From NCBI GenBank assembly GCA_024752435.1, contig CP103036.1:1054001-1118000 (forward strand): 64,000 bases of DNA. The letters run 5' to 3'. Each line of letters starts with the position of its first letter. Within the stretch, counting starts at the first letter, position 1. Under the pieces are notes generated by a model. It was not told the origin of the DNA. It saw only the letters and a program-made list of their open reading frames with translations, and searched no databases. This DNA comes from Allantophomopsis cytisporea (lineage: Eukaryota; Ascomycota; Leotiomycetes; Phacidiales; Phacidiaceae). Made by a program: the position numbers and the translations under genes. Below are positions 34,869-46,694 of the stretch, one piece after another.

Positions 34869-37451
34869 TCAACAATTTCCACCAACCCCGAAAGTATCCT
34901 TGATAACCCTATCGACCTCTGAATTAGCCCAAATATCTGTCCGGCCTGTAGCTTTGAACCCATCATCATCGGCACCACAACTCCAATGGGAGAGAACAAG
35001 TCCTTCGTTCACAAAGTTCCCACCTAGCGTGTCGCATACATCTCCCGAGTTCGTCCAGTTGATAGTGAAAGTGTCCCAAAGAAACTTGTACGACATGCTA
35101 CAGTCTACTGAAGGCGTTGGTGTGGCTGTTGGAGTAGTTGATGTTGGGGTCGGCGTTTCAGTTGGTGTTGGAGGTTCAGTCGTGACTGGTGCAACAGAGG
35201 TACTTGGCGCTTGGGTGGTTGTCGGTACTTCAGAGGTTGATAGGGCAGTGGGTGTTGGTGATATGGAACTTGATTGCGAGGTTGGGCTTGCACTTGAGCT
35301 TGCACTTGAGCTCGAACTTGGAGAAGTTGAGGCTTCGGGCGAAGTTGACAAAGGTGATGACGTGGTAGAACCAGAAGCGGAAATGGAAGCGGAAGCAGAA
35401 GCGGTAGCAGAAGTTGCTCCTGAAGCCGATTGAGATGCAGTGCAAGTTCCGTCTCTCTGCTCCAGGCTTCTTAGAACCAAAGGCGTACTACCAGAATAAG
35501 ATGAAGACAGATCAATATCCAGTGTAAAGTAATCATCCTTCCCGTAAGGGTTGTTTCTAAAATCAGCAAGAGCACTGGTCATCCTATTCTTCTCATCCTC
35601 GTTGGTCTCAGAGTCAATAGCCGCCTGGAACGTGGCCACAGTGTCTGTGACCCATTTCCCCACATAACTTCCCGCATCACTCAAAACGCCCGACATAAAA
35701 GTCTGGAAGTCATCTCCCCATTGAGCTGGAATATCACTGCCGTCGGAACGCTTCTGTGAGGAAATGAGTGTGTCAAGGCCTTGCATGGCGCCGTAGATAC
35801 GAGTATTGGTCTTTAGCAAAAGAGCCTCGACTGCAGAATCCTTCATAAAAGCCATGGCTTGAGCAGCGTACTTCAAAGCGTCGATCTGATAGGTCCATGG
35901 CTTGTTCGTGATCCAATTGCCTTGGAAGCGTGTTGAGTCAAAGCCGGCAGTTGAGCCGTCGTGGTTGAGGATCATACTCTTGAAGCCGTTGATTGTCTGA
36001 TCTACGCCGGCAAACTCTCCTTTATCCCATGGATTGGCACTAGATGGCAATTGGTCATAGATAAGTTGCAGCTTGTTTTGAATTTTGCCACATTTGTCTT
36101 TTGGGAAGAAAACCTGCTCCATGTCCGCACAGGTAAAATCAGTTGTTCCAACCTTGCTCTTCATGAAGCGGTCCATAAAGTTCAGTTCCCCTAGAACAGT
36201 TTAGTAAGTATATAGAGATGACAAGAATTAGAAAACACTTACAAACATGATCAGACGAGACTACTGTCGTTCGTAAAGCTGATGTATCAACTTTTTTAAT
36301 ACCCCAGTCAGAACCACAACTGCTCGAACGGACCCACCAGCGACTGGTTTGAGGGAGTACAAGTGTCTTTTCCTTACCACCCTTGACAGTTTCCCATTTT
36401 TTCAGAGTCTTTGCTTGTGGGTAAGGAGGTTGGGTTACAACAACGCCAGCAGGAAAGGTACAAGTGCCAAAGGAAGTGATATCCCCTACTTGTCTGCGGT
36501 GATTATGCTTGTCACGACGAATGGTACGAGAGGCTTCTGAGAGATCAATACGCCCGGCAACGTTACCACCACTGAAACGCTTGCTCTTAGAAGCTGTCGA
36601 ATCATCGGTATCATCGTCAGAATCGTCAGTGTCCGAAGTATCAAGACTATATACTCGTCAGTCACAGGGATGTCGATTTTTGTAGTGGGAAATAATCACT
36701 TGTAACCCTCTAAGTCATCAGTAAGAGTAGGTTCAGGAGAAGGCATCCAGGTGCAGCTTCCTGACTGGGTAGATGATGATGAACTGGAAGATGAGGTACC
36801 ACTTGAGCTAGATGAAGAGCTACTTGAGGCGGAAGTCTGTGTAGAGGTACTTGTTGTACTTGGCTCATTATCGTCATTCCCTTCTTCCACTGGAGCGACA
36901 TCTGGTTCAGGTATTTCAACTGGGGGAAGGGAGCCGATACCTCCCCATGCCCACCCTCCTGGCCAGATAACCAATGGTCCAATATGTCCACTAGAGTCGG
37001 TGGTTGTGGCGGTGGTCTTGGCAGTCACAGAAGCATATTGGCTGAGCGATGTAGGGACGAATGCCTCACTGAGTGTAGAACCATCGGTCGTGAGGAAAAT
37101 GACTGTAGAGCTCTGGCTGCTAGAAGAGCTTGCTGTAGAAGTGATGGAAGCCTTGCTGTCTGCGGGCGAAGAGACCGAGGCAATCGTCGAGGATGCAGAG
37201 TTAGATGTTGAAGAGCCGGTCGTTGATATGTCTGTGGTGGAGGTAACAGAGCTGAGTGATGAGGAGCTTGAACCAGATGAGATATCAACTGCGTCGGTGC
37301 TTGAAGCGGAGCTTGAAGATGATGTAGTAGAAATGAATGTGGTATTCAAGTATGGTGATACTTGAGGGAATCTTGGATTAAGAGGAATATGGGCACATGC
37401 TTGTAAAGCAAAAAACGAGTGTAAGAGGCAGAATGCTGTGTTGGACTTCAT
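34869..37451 (-). CDS. Secreted Ser/Thr-rich glycoprotein; middle/C-terminal region resembles the tail of large killer-toxin-like chitinases
   Basis: Exons 37451-36700, 36646-36243 and 36190-34869 encode 825 aa, with introns of 53 and 52 nt. A signal peptide covers about residues 1-20. Two Ser/Thr-rich mucin-like tracts (about 40-230 and 636-750) should be heavily O-glycosylated. Between them lies a folded region beginning near 251, with KR/RR sites and a Trp- and Cys-containing block (TSRWWVRSSSCGSDWG). SDHVWELNFM spans the second splice junction. That word and the following helical, Cys-containing segment recall the C-terminal region of fungal GH18/LysM proteins annotated as killer toxin alpha/beta subunits. 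No GH18 or LysM domain is present. The last 75 residues hold four Cys and no clear GPI signal. The gene structure is strong; the family link is inference, and any toxic role is unproven. Confidence 0.78.
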
Positions 37452-38695
37452 CTTGAAAGACAGATCAAAGCCTACTGCTCAAAACATAACAAAAGAGCGA
37501 CGAATCTCAGTAAAGAGTGAAGATTAAGAGATGAGGAAAGAGTAGAGAAGTTATACAAAGTGTATACTTGCTTTCAAGTAAAATGTGTAATTACTTGAGC
37601 TGGGATAGCCAGAACAATTGACGCACAACAGTTGGTAAAGTGATATATTCTATCAATCCTTGTGCCAAAAGGATTTCCGTGGATCCCACAGTCGGAAATG
37701 GTATGTTCCCTCCAACTTCTCATCGGAATAAACAGCCGATTGTTCACACAACGTCTTCCGTACACTCAAGAAAGCTACCTTTGATATTTGCAAGTGTTAG
37801 CGGACTTGTGGTGTTCACGGCAACTCATGGGTCGATTGATGGCTCCATGATTTGATTTCCTTAGTGTATTTGTTCAAATCCTTTATCTTGAAGATCTCGT
37901 AGTGACAGACGAGTGTTTACGATAGATGAGGCCATCATCAATGAGTGCAGACTGTGCCGTTTGGGGTCTGCTGCTCGTAGCGTCGTGCAGCGAGACGAAA
38001 TGATCCTTGGATTCAGCACATAAGCTCAGAGGATTTGTGATCTCTCAGTCTATCGTACTACGCAGTATTCTGCCCCCACCCACCATATACGTACAAATAA
38101 AATTAAAGTATTCGATCCTCAATTATGCCGAGCACCGTAGCGGTTCCATATGAGGATATGACAAGTTGACACAGACGGTCGATTAGACTTGGACGTGTTG
38201 GGTTCGGCGGGAGGCGGACTGACAGCTTTGGCGCGTTTCATGGCCCCCTCGGCTATGATTCGGCGCTCCTACAAGGCATTTTGCTCTTCCTTAGGTACTA
38301 TTACCTACTTCACACAACGGTTCATTTATTGTCCTACGTACAATCACGTCCTTCTCATTCCTCCATGAGCATTCCGATGACTGCAGGGACTTGTTCGTTC
38401 TTTGTAACCTTAATAACACTGTTTGATGGACCGTGCAGAATAATGAATTAGATAATGTGCAGCCTTATATCCTCTCGGCCAATTCATATTCTATGCCCCA
38501 AAGAACCTTTTGTTTGTTCTACAGACACAGTCGAACCTGCCTACATACAACCAGGAGAAGATCATTCTATTTGATCACATGTTCTGATATCAACAAAATC
38601 GCAACAGTAACGACATAGCGATCCTCAACTCTTTGGCATTCGGCAGAATTTGAAGGAACACGATACTCCGAGAATACGTTTCATATACCTTTACC
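37452..38695. other. 1.2-kb intergenic region between divergent genes
   Basis: It serves as promoter space for the glycoprotein (minus) and the F-box gene (plus). Only short open frames are present. Confidence 0.5.
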
Positions 38696-40070
38696 ATGAT
38701 ACAATCTGTGTGGTGCGTGATCTGTGGTCTCGATTTTGAACCTGTTGGAGTACACGATCCAGATGAGATTGATTGGGACTATCCGGACGAAAATCCGGCG
38801 TGGTGGGCTGATTCGTTTCTTGATTCTAAAGTTATAGCTGAAGAACAAGTCCAGGTAAGTAAATTTCCCTGAATCTTTCATCGAGTCGGCTTGCTAACCT
38901 ACTATGCAAAGTGGATGAGTGATCTCAACGTGATAGGACCGAAAAACAAGTAAATATCTGTCTAGGATAATATCTTGTCTAGGGACTAACGAAGGCTTAG
39001 ATATCCCTTTTTCAGCACGGCAGAGAATCCTTTCTCTGGTCTCATTCATCCAGCTATTAAGCAAGTTCATGTTCACCGTCAAGAACCCACGGCCAGAATT
39101 CCAGGCCATGCCAACCCGCAAAGCCAAGACGGGGACTTTGAACTATTGCTAGATCTCTTCCCACTTCATGGAGCATGTGCCAAAATTCTACAAGATACAC
39201 TTTCTCGCAGACTGGAAAATTCACATGGCAAAGACATGCCGACTACTCTGGCAGAGGTGCACAGAATTCTCGAGGCTCGAGTTGGTAGATGTCGTGACCC
39301 CTCGTATGCGTGCTGGTCTGGTCCGGATAGTGCGAACTTGGGGTTTACTATGGGTATGTCATGGTATCACGGTTACTTTGGAGTTGAACAATTTTGGGGG
39401 GACGGCTTCGAAATTGAGAGAGACGAAGGCTGGGAGGTATATATCCCCCTTCCCATAGAATTAATCATCATATTAATAAGCCGCTTAGTATCTATGCGCT
39501 GATCCCATCGAGATCACAACTCCGATTACATTGCTTCCATTGACATTCGCATTGCTCAAACTCCTTAAACCTTTGCGACAAAATCCCGTTCTAGGGCCCA
39601 CCGGAAGCTTGCAAGACATCCCCATAGCCAAATTACCCCATGAATTGCTATCCAAGATAACCGCTCATCTCTCAACGACCAGCATCATATCCCTGCACCG
39701 CACTTGTCATGGTATCGCACGCAGAATTCCCCTAACACAACAGTTCTGGCGCGATCAACTCATTACTGGGAAACTGGTGCCATATATCTGGCCAGGAGAT
39801 GTGGACATTGCCGTATGTGTTCAATACGATAAGCCGTTTCAGGTAGCTGTGGGAGTGAAAGACCGAGAAGCTTGCGTCTGGGATTGGAAGGAACTGTGCA
39901 AATTGTTGATGAAGGAGCATTATGTGCCTGGAAGGGATGAGAAGGATGACGATGAGCTCAAGTTGGAAGTTCTTCCTCTTGGATTTAGGAATCGGCGCAG
40001 AATTTATGCGGTTACGAAGGAGATTGGGAAGGAGAGTGAGATTATCCCTAGTTCTCCAAAGCCGCAGTAG
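38696..40070 (+). CDS. F-box protein
   Basis: Exons 38696-38854, 38912-38949, 39001-39436 and 39489-40070 encode 404 aa; introns are 57, 51 and 52 nt and all phases fit. The N-terminus has a CxxC start (WCVICGLDF) like many fungal F-box proteins. A Trp/Gly/Tyr-rich segment then leads to YLCADPIEI. The F-box is at about residues 257-292 (AKLPHELLSKITAHL...LHRTCHGIARRI), followed by FWRDQLITG. F-box proteins bring substrates to SCF ubiquitin ligases through Skp1; the substrate here is unknown. The tail ends in charged, disordered sequence. The tiny 38-nt exon 2 is the least certain part, although both flanking junctions keep the frame. Confidence 0.85.
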
Positions 40071-40442
40071 CTCTTAGTCTGCGGGTAAACTAGAACTAAG
40101 TAAGCTATGTATTGGATGTCACCAGATATGCTGTTAAAAATTGATAAACCATAAAGAAAAAAAGAGGCAAGAAATCCGAGGTTCCTGAACCTGGCATATC
40201 ACAGGACGATCGGCACTTACTGTAACTATGACGCACAGCAATGGCTTTTGGGGCTTGAATTATGAAGAAATGTAGAACTGATTGACTGTAAACTTATTTC
40301 AAGTAGCCTGAACAACCCAACTATTCTCCCGGAGGCATGCCATTCACAGTGCTTCGAGATGTTCTCTATACTCCAATGCAAGAAGGCTGCCGTTAACGTC
40401 TCCCTTCCATTACTAGGCCTTCTCTGCAACGTCTCCATCGTC
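40071..40442. other. Gap between convergent genes
   Basis: It holds the 3' flanks of the F-box gene and the Cys/His-rich gene. A minus-strand frame here lacks an ATG and looks non-coding. Confidence 0.45.
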
Positions 40443-41103
40443 TCACTTGAGGTCTCCCTCAAGTTGCTCGAGGATCTCCTCAACAAGCTCCTCAACAACC
40501 ATCTTGACAACCCCATCAGCGTAGTCATCCATTTCTCTATTCGACCGAACAACTCCGTCAATAGACTGCTCCATGGTCTCTATCTCTTTGGGGCAAACTC
40601 CTCTGCAAATGTCAAGGCTAATATCTTCTGCATTGTTTTTCTCATCAACATCTCCACAGACACTCTTAATGATCTTCTGAATAAGACCATTGACAACTTC
40701 CTCGGCGATGTCCTCATCAGCCAGCTCGAGATCCATTTGGGCAAACCGCTCAAGGAAACTCCTACTAGATGAGATGCCATTCTCATCTTCACTATCGGTA
40801 GCAACCTCAGTGGTACTCTCTGAATATGAAGATTCACTAATGTCTTCCCCATTCAAGGCGGCTTTCGCTTCTTTCTCGACTACACAAACCAGAGGCCTAT
40901 TAATCAGCACAGGATTCTTATTTAGAAGCACGAGCTACTTACTGTCTGCAGCCACAGTCGCGTTTACTGATAGTGTGGCGGAAGTCCTTGGCTCCCATCT
41001 CACATTCAAGGATATTGTGAGCGTTGGGACACTTTTCGCAGGGAAAGACGCGGCGCGTATTGTGGCCACAGCGGGGATAGCGGGTAAGGACCGTATAGCA
41101 CAT
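40443..41103 (-). CDS. Small Cys/His-rich protein with acidic tail, hypothetical
   Basis: Exons 41103-40943 and 40896-40443 (46-nt phase-2 intron, GTAAGT...AATAG) encode 204 aa. Residues 1-54 contain Cys at 2, 12, 22, 25, 34, 50 and 52 and His at 14, 29 and 43, including CGH, CEKC and CGC words. This pattern suggests one or two bound zinc ions, as in small fungal Cys-rich proteins starting MCY. The rest is acidic and helical (Glu/Asp/Val/Ile-rich), with repeated EEVV/EELVEEIL patterns that could form a coiled coil or amphipathic helices. There is no signal peptide or membrane segment. I do not recognise a named family, and the biochemical role is unknown. Confidence 0.72.
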
Positions 41104-43089
41104 GGTAATGATTCAACAAAGAGGTTGTCTAGAGGCGTAAGTAATCAGGTATGGTTGTAGTTGCTGCTTTACTGATCAGGAAAACCTTGATTTGATCTAG
41201 ATGGAGATCTGTGTTTTGTTTTGTTTATAAAGTCGCACAAATGAAAGAAAGATAGAGCAATGAAGGAGGGAAGAAGCACTGTATGCTGACAGAGCGTGTC
41301 AAAGATTAATCAGTTCAACGATATGTAGCTCACATACTGTAGCGTGGTGATTGTGGAAAGTGATTTGAAAGCGACTACGATTTCTATCAAAAAGCCATGC
41401 TTAATATCACTAAAGCTATCTCACATCGCCTTCCACTGTCTTGGTGCAAAAATCCAACTTTAACAAAGAAAATCAATACGATTCTCAAACAAACCCTACC
41501 ACCCTCTGCTCCTCTGGCCTAACCCCCAGTTCCTTCAATAATGCCAGAGTGGGTTTTACTCAGATTTATTTGACATGCTGCCATGTGGCATGCTACAAAC
41601 ACAGTCAAAATGCCGAACTTAAGGCTTCCACCCTTCAGGACATCTCCCCGGATTTCTTGCGTTTGTAGGGAGACAGTCATTTATAACCGTATATGTGTAA
41701 CAGGTATCCAAAGTATCACATTTATTGCTTCGTGACCCTGGTTCTTTGAGATTCTGCAGATGTGATCGTAGTGAATTCTAGTAATTGATGTACCTTGAAA
41801 AAACTGATGAAAGATTAAGATGGATGTTATAGTGAAAAAAAAAAAAAAGAAAAAAAAAAAAAGAAAAAAAATTTATCGAAGAAAGCTTGGTGGGAAGAAG
41901 AAGGGCCTCATATACTACAACCATCTAATGTTATAAGTAGAAATTCATAGTTACTAGTCAGTCCTTAATGCCACCCGCTTTGAACTGTTATAGACACAGC
42001 AGACTCATGTAGCGCGTCTATTTAAGCTTCCTTAGGGCGCTTCGTAAGAGAATAGGTAAGGTAGCTGTAGTCAGATGGCCGGACCGAAATTGACTATACT
42101 TGTCGTAATCGCTTCTGTTGCCAATCATTCTCAAACTAAAGCTCAAGCTCGTTCATTTGAGCTTCAACAATAGTCTAGTCATTTCCTCCAATTACAAAAT
42201 CGTCTTTAGTTATAAGACAATATCGTTAGTACCGTAATACTGTAGAGTCAGCAGTCGCGTAAAGAAACAAGGAGAGATCAGACCAAGTTTATAACATCAG
42301 ACATCACTTGCGCTATTCCCGGTAAAGAAATCAAAGACAGCACGCAGTAGGTCATGACTATAAAATATTTCAGAAGCATTTCTGAAATTCGTGATTAACT
42401 ACAGCAATCATGTTACACATATTGAGTAGGATCTTGATGCATATCTGCTTGCGTCACCTGTAAAGTGTCCTGAGTCCGGGCTTTGGACACCTACTCTCTT
42501 TACATGATGTTTAGCATGTCTAAGTCTCATATTAGCAGCAGATATGAGAACATTGGATATCCATGACTCTCCATCAGCAGCAAAAAGGCAGGGCACGATA
42601 GTTCATCACGCAGCCAGTGGCGAGTCATAATGGAACCATATTCAGTCTCCGATCACAAGTCCCGTTGAAGTAGTTTATGATATCTACCTCCATGCATTCA
42701 TGTTCTTACAATCCTGTGAAATAGGTTGGTTTCGGAGTTATACAACCTAAAAGGGCCTTCGAATCTGTAGGACGCATCATTAAGATCTGACTGCCGTTAT
42801 CTCGTACTTCAACATAGCTTCATTGATCGGACCGCTTCTTGTGAGCCAGCGACATAGCATGGTAGCCTTTCAAGGTGCTTTTGGAGAGTGGCCAAATAGG
42901 TTGGCATGGTTAATACCTTATGCATGGTCATATTTGAGCATGCGAAGTTTGTAAGAACTTCACTATAAGAGCATCTTCACAGTCGACGAGTCGAGGATTG
43001 CAGGTTTCGTTCTGATGAAAAAATTTCAAGTCCGTGACTGAATTGATTGAGCTCTAGCCTACCAAAGTACCAAAATGCTCTATCACTTT
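41104..43089. other. 2-kb AT-rich intergenic region
   Basis: No coding-like frame and no RNA gene is seen. It contains the poly(A) tract listed separately. The right end is the 3' flank of the importin gene. Confidence 0.5.
41835..41871. repeat. Poly(A) tract interrupted by single G residues
   Basis: About 34 A residues with two G interruptions. It could be a decayed retroelement tail, but no element is visible next to it. Confidence 0.75.
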
Positions 43090-46000
43090 TTAATCCAGCT
43101 GTTTTGGATTGCTCAGCGCCCAGAAACCTGCCATGACATCCTTATCCACGTTTCCGGCCCATTCCCTCTGGAAAGCTTCCTCGCCACCAATGGCCTGTAC
43201 AATACTCTGCAGATGCAGCTTAACATACTCAAAAGTATGAACGGTATGAACTGGATCCTTCTCGTCCATGACTCTTCTCCGCACATTCTCGTTTGTCTCC
43301 CAGTCATCTCTTTCACTGGGCGCCCAGATGAGGTTATCGCCTCCATCATCCCGGCCATCCATCATCTCAGTAATCGTCGATGTCCACATGGCAAAGTAAT
43401 CCTGTAGCTTCTGAAGTATGCATGGCGGAAGGGGGGAAATCTCGAGAACGCGGGTAAGCGCCAGACAAGAGAGCTTTTGGCGATTGACGTTTGCCATGTT
43501 GTCAAAATGGCGAAACCATTCGGTTGAGAGCCAATCCCAGGTCTGCTCGACAGACTCGCCACGAGAACTGCCATCATTTTGAAGAATGGTAAAGAAGGTG
43601 TTTGGGTCGCCAAGTGCAAGACGTGCAAGAATCGTAAAATAATCTGTTTCAACTACATCATCAAGTTTTGGGTATCTTTGATTTGGGCCGGAGGTTTGAT
43701 GTGCTTCCCAAGCATCACGGAGGCCTTCAAATACCGAAGAGAGGAAGCCGCATTCATTTAGTGTGCTTGCAACGACGCGAATACCGTCAGCACCACCGAG
43801 ATTCTCTGCTACTCGAATGAGATTCTCCACGATTGACGATACGGCACCAGCAAGAGATCTTTTTGAAATGCCAAGTAATGATGTCATGTAGCTCAGAAGA
43901 CGAAGTCGTGCGACATCTGTAAGCATGGCTTCTGGTGCAAGGAAAACATATGAATCGACGATGTTAAGAATAGTTCGGAGATTATCCGATCCGGATTCGA
44001 GTAGCGGAAAGGCGCTGTCGGCCAACGCAATCAATTCTGGAGCAGCTGGGGCAGGCGACTGCGAAAGTATACATGCCCAAAGCTCTAAGGCTTCTTCTAG
44101 CAAGTAGACTTGCATTTCCGACTCTGGCTCTACTGCCCGTTGGATCAAAGGAAGAATCAGAACATTGTATCGTTGAGAGTGTTCCTTCATGGACGTGGTA
44201 AGTGTAGTGAGGATGGTCAATATCTGTTGCTTGAGGAGATGTTCCTCACCAGAAGCCTCCCAAAGTCCAGGCAGCAGAGAAACGATCTGATCCGCAAACG
44301 GTGTAATATTGTGCTCAAGACGTGTAGAAATGACACGAATGGTCTCCAAGATGACCATCTTTGTCTCTGTATTATTAACCTCCTGAATTAAAGCCATCAT
44401 TCGCCCAAGAATATCTGATGCAAAAGGTAGGAATGATTCTGTTTGGAATGTTACTTCATCTGCAACAACCCTAAATTGCCTTGCTGCAGTGATTCGCACA
44501 ACTTGATCATTTGTTTCGTCGGTAGGATTGAGCAGATGTTGGAAGATTTGATATACTAAGGGTCTGTTGGACTCAGAAATCTTAACGATTATCCATTGGC
44601 CCAATAGTATTGCTATGCGACGGCGTAAGACCTTGTACCCTGGCCCTGTTCTCTGGACATCATTTACCAATGTTGAGACCAGAAACGAATCAAAGTCGAA
44701 GTCAGTATATAAAACAGCAGCTGCCAAGCCCATTGCGGTGTATACCGAGTCCTTCATGACAACATCAGTCTCAGCGGCTCCTGACACTGACTGGAAGAAC
44801 GATAAGAGTGGCTGCACAAGGAGATCCTTGTAATTAAGCACCAAATCCATGAAGAGTTTTTCTGAACAAGGTCGCACTTCAAATTCCCAGGTGTCTCCGC
44901 CACCTTCTTCACGAGCCTCCCATTCATCTGGTTCCTCCTCCCATTCTTCCAGATCCTTTTCACGGAATACGAAATACTTAGTGACAATGATATTAGCCAT
45001 CTGGGCGACAAGGTCATTTGTGAGTAGCTCAGTCTTGAGAAAGCTGATTGCCTGGGCTTGTTCCTCTTTTACCTCAGCAGTCCGATATTGGAATGTTTGT
45101 TTTGGACTGAAGACCATCTTCATGCACGCTCTCATTAACACCAGACCCTTCAACGTCAGTCTTTCCATGACCGGACGATCCGACTTCCCATTCCCACTGT
45201 GCTCACTTGATTTCTTGTTGAATACTTCCGAGCCAATCTCATTACCATACTTTTCTATGAGACCCCAGTAAGCACGAGCAAGCTCAAGCGAGTTTGGCAA
45301 CAGAGAAAATGCTGCCGGATGTATGGTCGCCATATCCACATGGAGCTTCGAAAACTGCAATAGATGCTTCTCCACGAGCGCTAGGGCACGGTCACCCAAC
45401 GCAGGTGGCTGTTGGTTGACCATTCCAAGAAAAATGCCGAAATGTTGTTGTGATTGCGCCCAGAATCCTTGCACATCCTTATCATGGTTTGGGTATTCAT
45501 AGCCGACATTCAAGAGCCTTCTGATGATTTTCAAGGTTGACAAGCTGCATTCCATGGCATCGATAGCTTCGGCCTCATTCCCTTCACTGCCGTTCAGGAA
45601 CCCCAACCATTGCTGAATCTTTCGATTATAAATTTCGCTCAGTAAGTAGATTATTTCTGGTGTGACTGATTGGAGACTTGTTTGTGAACGTCGTAGTCGT
45701 GCCGTAGCTAGTTCCTTCACGATCTGAAGCAAGATCAAAAGCCCTCTCTTGAGGCGAAGGGGATTTGATTGGCTTGAGGTTCGTATATGTGCGATGACTT
45801 CCGTAAGAGCATCTGGCCAGTCTGTGGGAAAATCGATTCGTACAACCTTGGATATGACGAGCGCACTTTGGAGAGCTAATAATTGTTCGGGCTCACTGAG
45901 TCCAGCTTCTAGAAGTTGTGATCGGATCGAAGCCTTCTCATCCGGTTTGATGGGATTGACAGCAGCCTTTCTCCAATACTTGTCGATTCCATTCTTCAAC

Positions 46001-46294
46001 TGTATGATTGCAAGGTATCGAACTTCAGAAGGTAGAGACTTGTCGAGAAAAGCTGCCTAATAGGAGAGCAGTCAGCATTTGTTATACATTTTTTATGCAC
46101 AAAGAGTTCCAATATTCACATAGACTCACTTGTAGCAGACTGTAATATCCTCTTTGGGTTTCCCAGGTCTGGAGCTGCTGGGTACCCGTTTGAATTAGCT
46201 GCTGTTGGTTGGAGCCCGCAGCTTGCAGTGCTGAGAGGACCTGAGTTGGTGTTAATGGGTTGGCCTCTCCGGGCAGCTCGATTGCTCCATTCAT
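43090..46294 (-). CDS. KAP120: Importin-beta family nuclear transport receptor, KAP120/importin-11-like
   Basis: Exons 46294-46130 and 46056-43090 (73-nt phase-0 intron) encode 1043 aa, close to yeast Kap120 (about 1030). The N-terminus (QVLSALQAAGS...QLQTWETQRGYYSLLQ) and AAFLDKSLPSEVRYLAIIQLKNGIDKYWR form the Ran-binding importin-beta N-terminal domain. The remainder is HEAT-like helical repeats with an acidic loop (EWEEEPDEWEAREEG). It carries cargo through nuclear pores under RanGTP control; yeast Kap120 imports ribosome-assembly factors. The start at MNGAIELPGE is preferred over the in-frame extension to 46489, which is poor coding sequence. It is divergent from PEX2, 400 bp away. Confidence 0.92.
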
Positions 46295-46694
46295 GATTCC
46301 AATCTCATGAAACGTTGATATATCTGTATCAACGGTAAAAAAGGACCAAGAAAGACTTCTCGTATAAAGGACAAAAAGTGGCGGGCTATATAAATTGTTA
46401 TGGTACACCGCGTCAACAGCAAAATACCCGGAGATTTGTTGATCCGCTACTGATTGTGATGCGGGAGCTGCAGGGGAGCTAAATACCATATCTTAGCGCG
46501 CAAATAAAGGCTTCCCCAGAGCCTCCAGTGCCTCGGTAGTGGGCAGGTAGGGTGGCTTACTGCGTACGGTCTCATATCTATTCGGGAATGACTGGCAGGC
46601 ACCTGCCTACATATCCGTCCAAACTCCATTTCGAATTGTCCACAAACACATAATCGAACGATGAGCGACGAATAGCAGATCTCACCTATCCTCG
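46295..46694. promoter_or_regulatory. Bidirectional promoter region, KAP120-like / PEX2
   Basis: Four hundred bases separate two divergent start codons, so both promoters must lie in or overlap this interval. No specific factor site can be assigned with confidence. Confidence 0.6.

Noticed and set aside
36751..37365. 204-codon acidic plus-strand frame
   Set aside because: It is the reverse complement of the Ser-rich tract of the secreted glycoprotein; repeated AGT/TCN codons read as Glu/Val on the other strand.
41835..41871. Poly(A) tail of a LINE-like retroelement
   Set aside because: No coding remnant or target-site duplication is visible around the A-run; a plain homopolymer repeat is the simpler reading.
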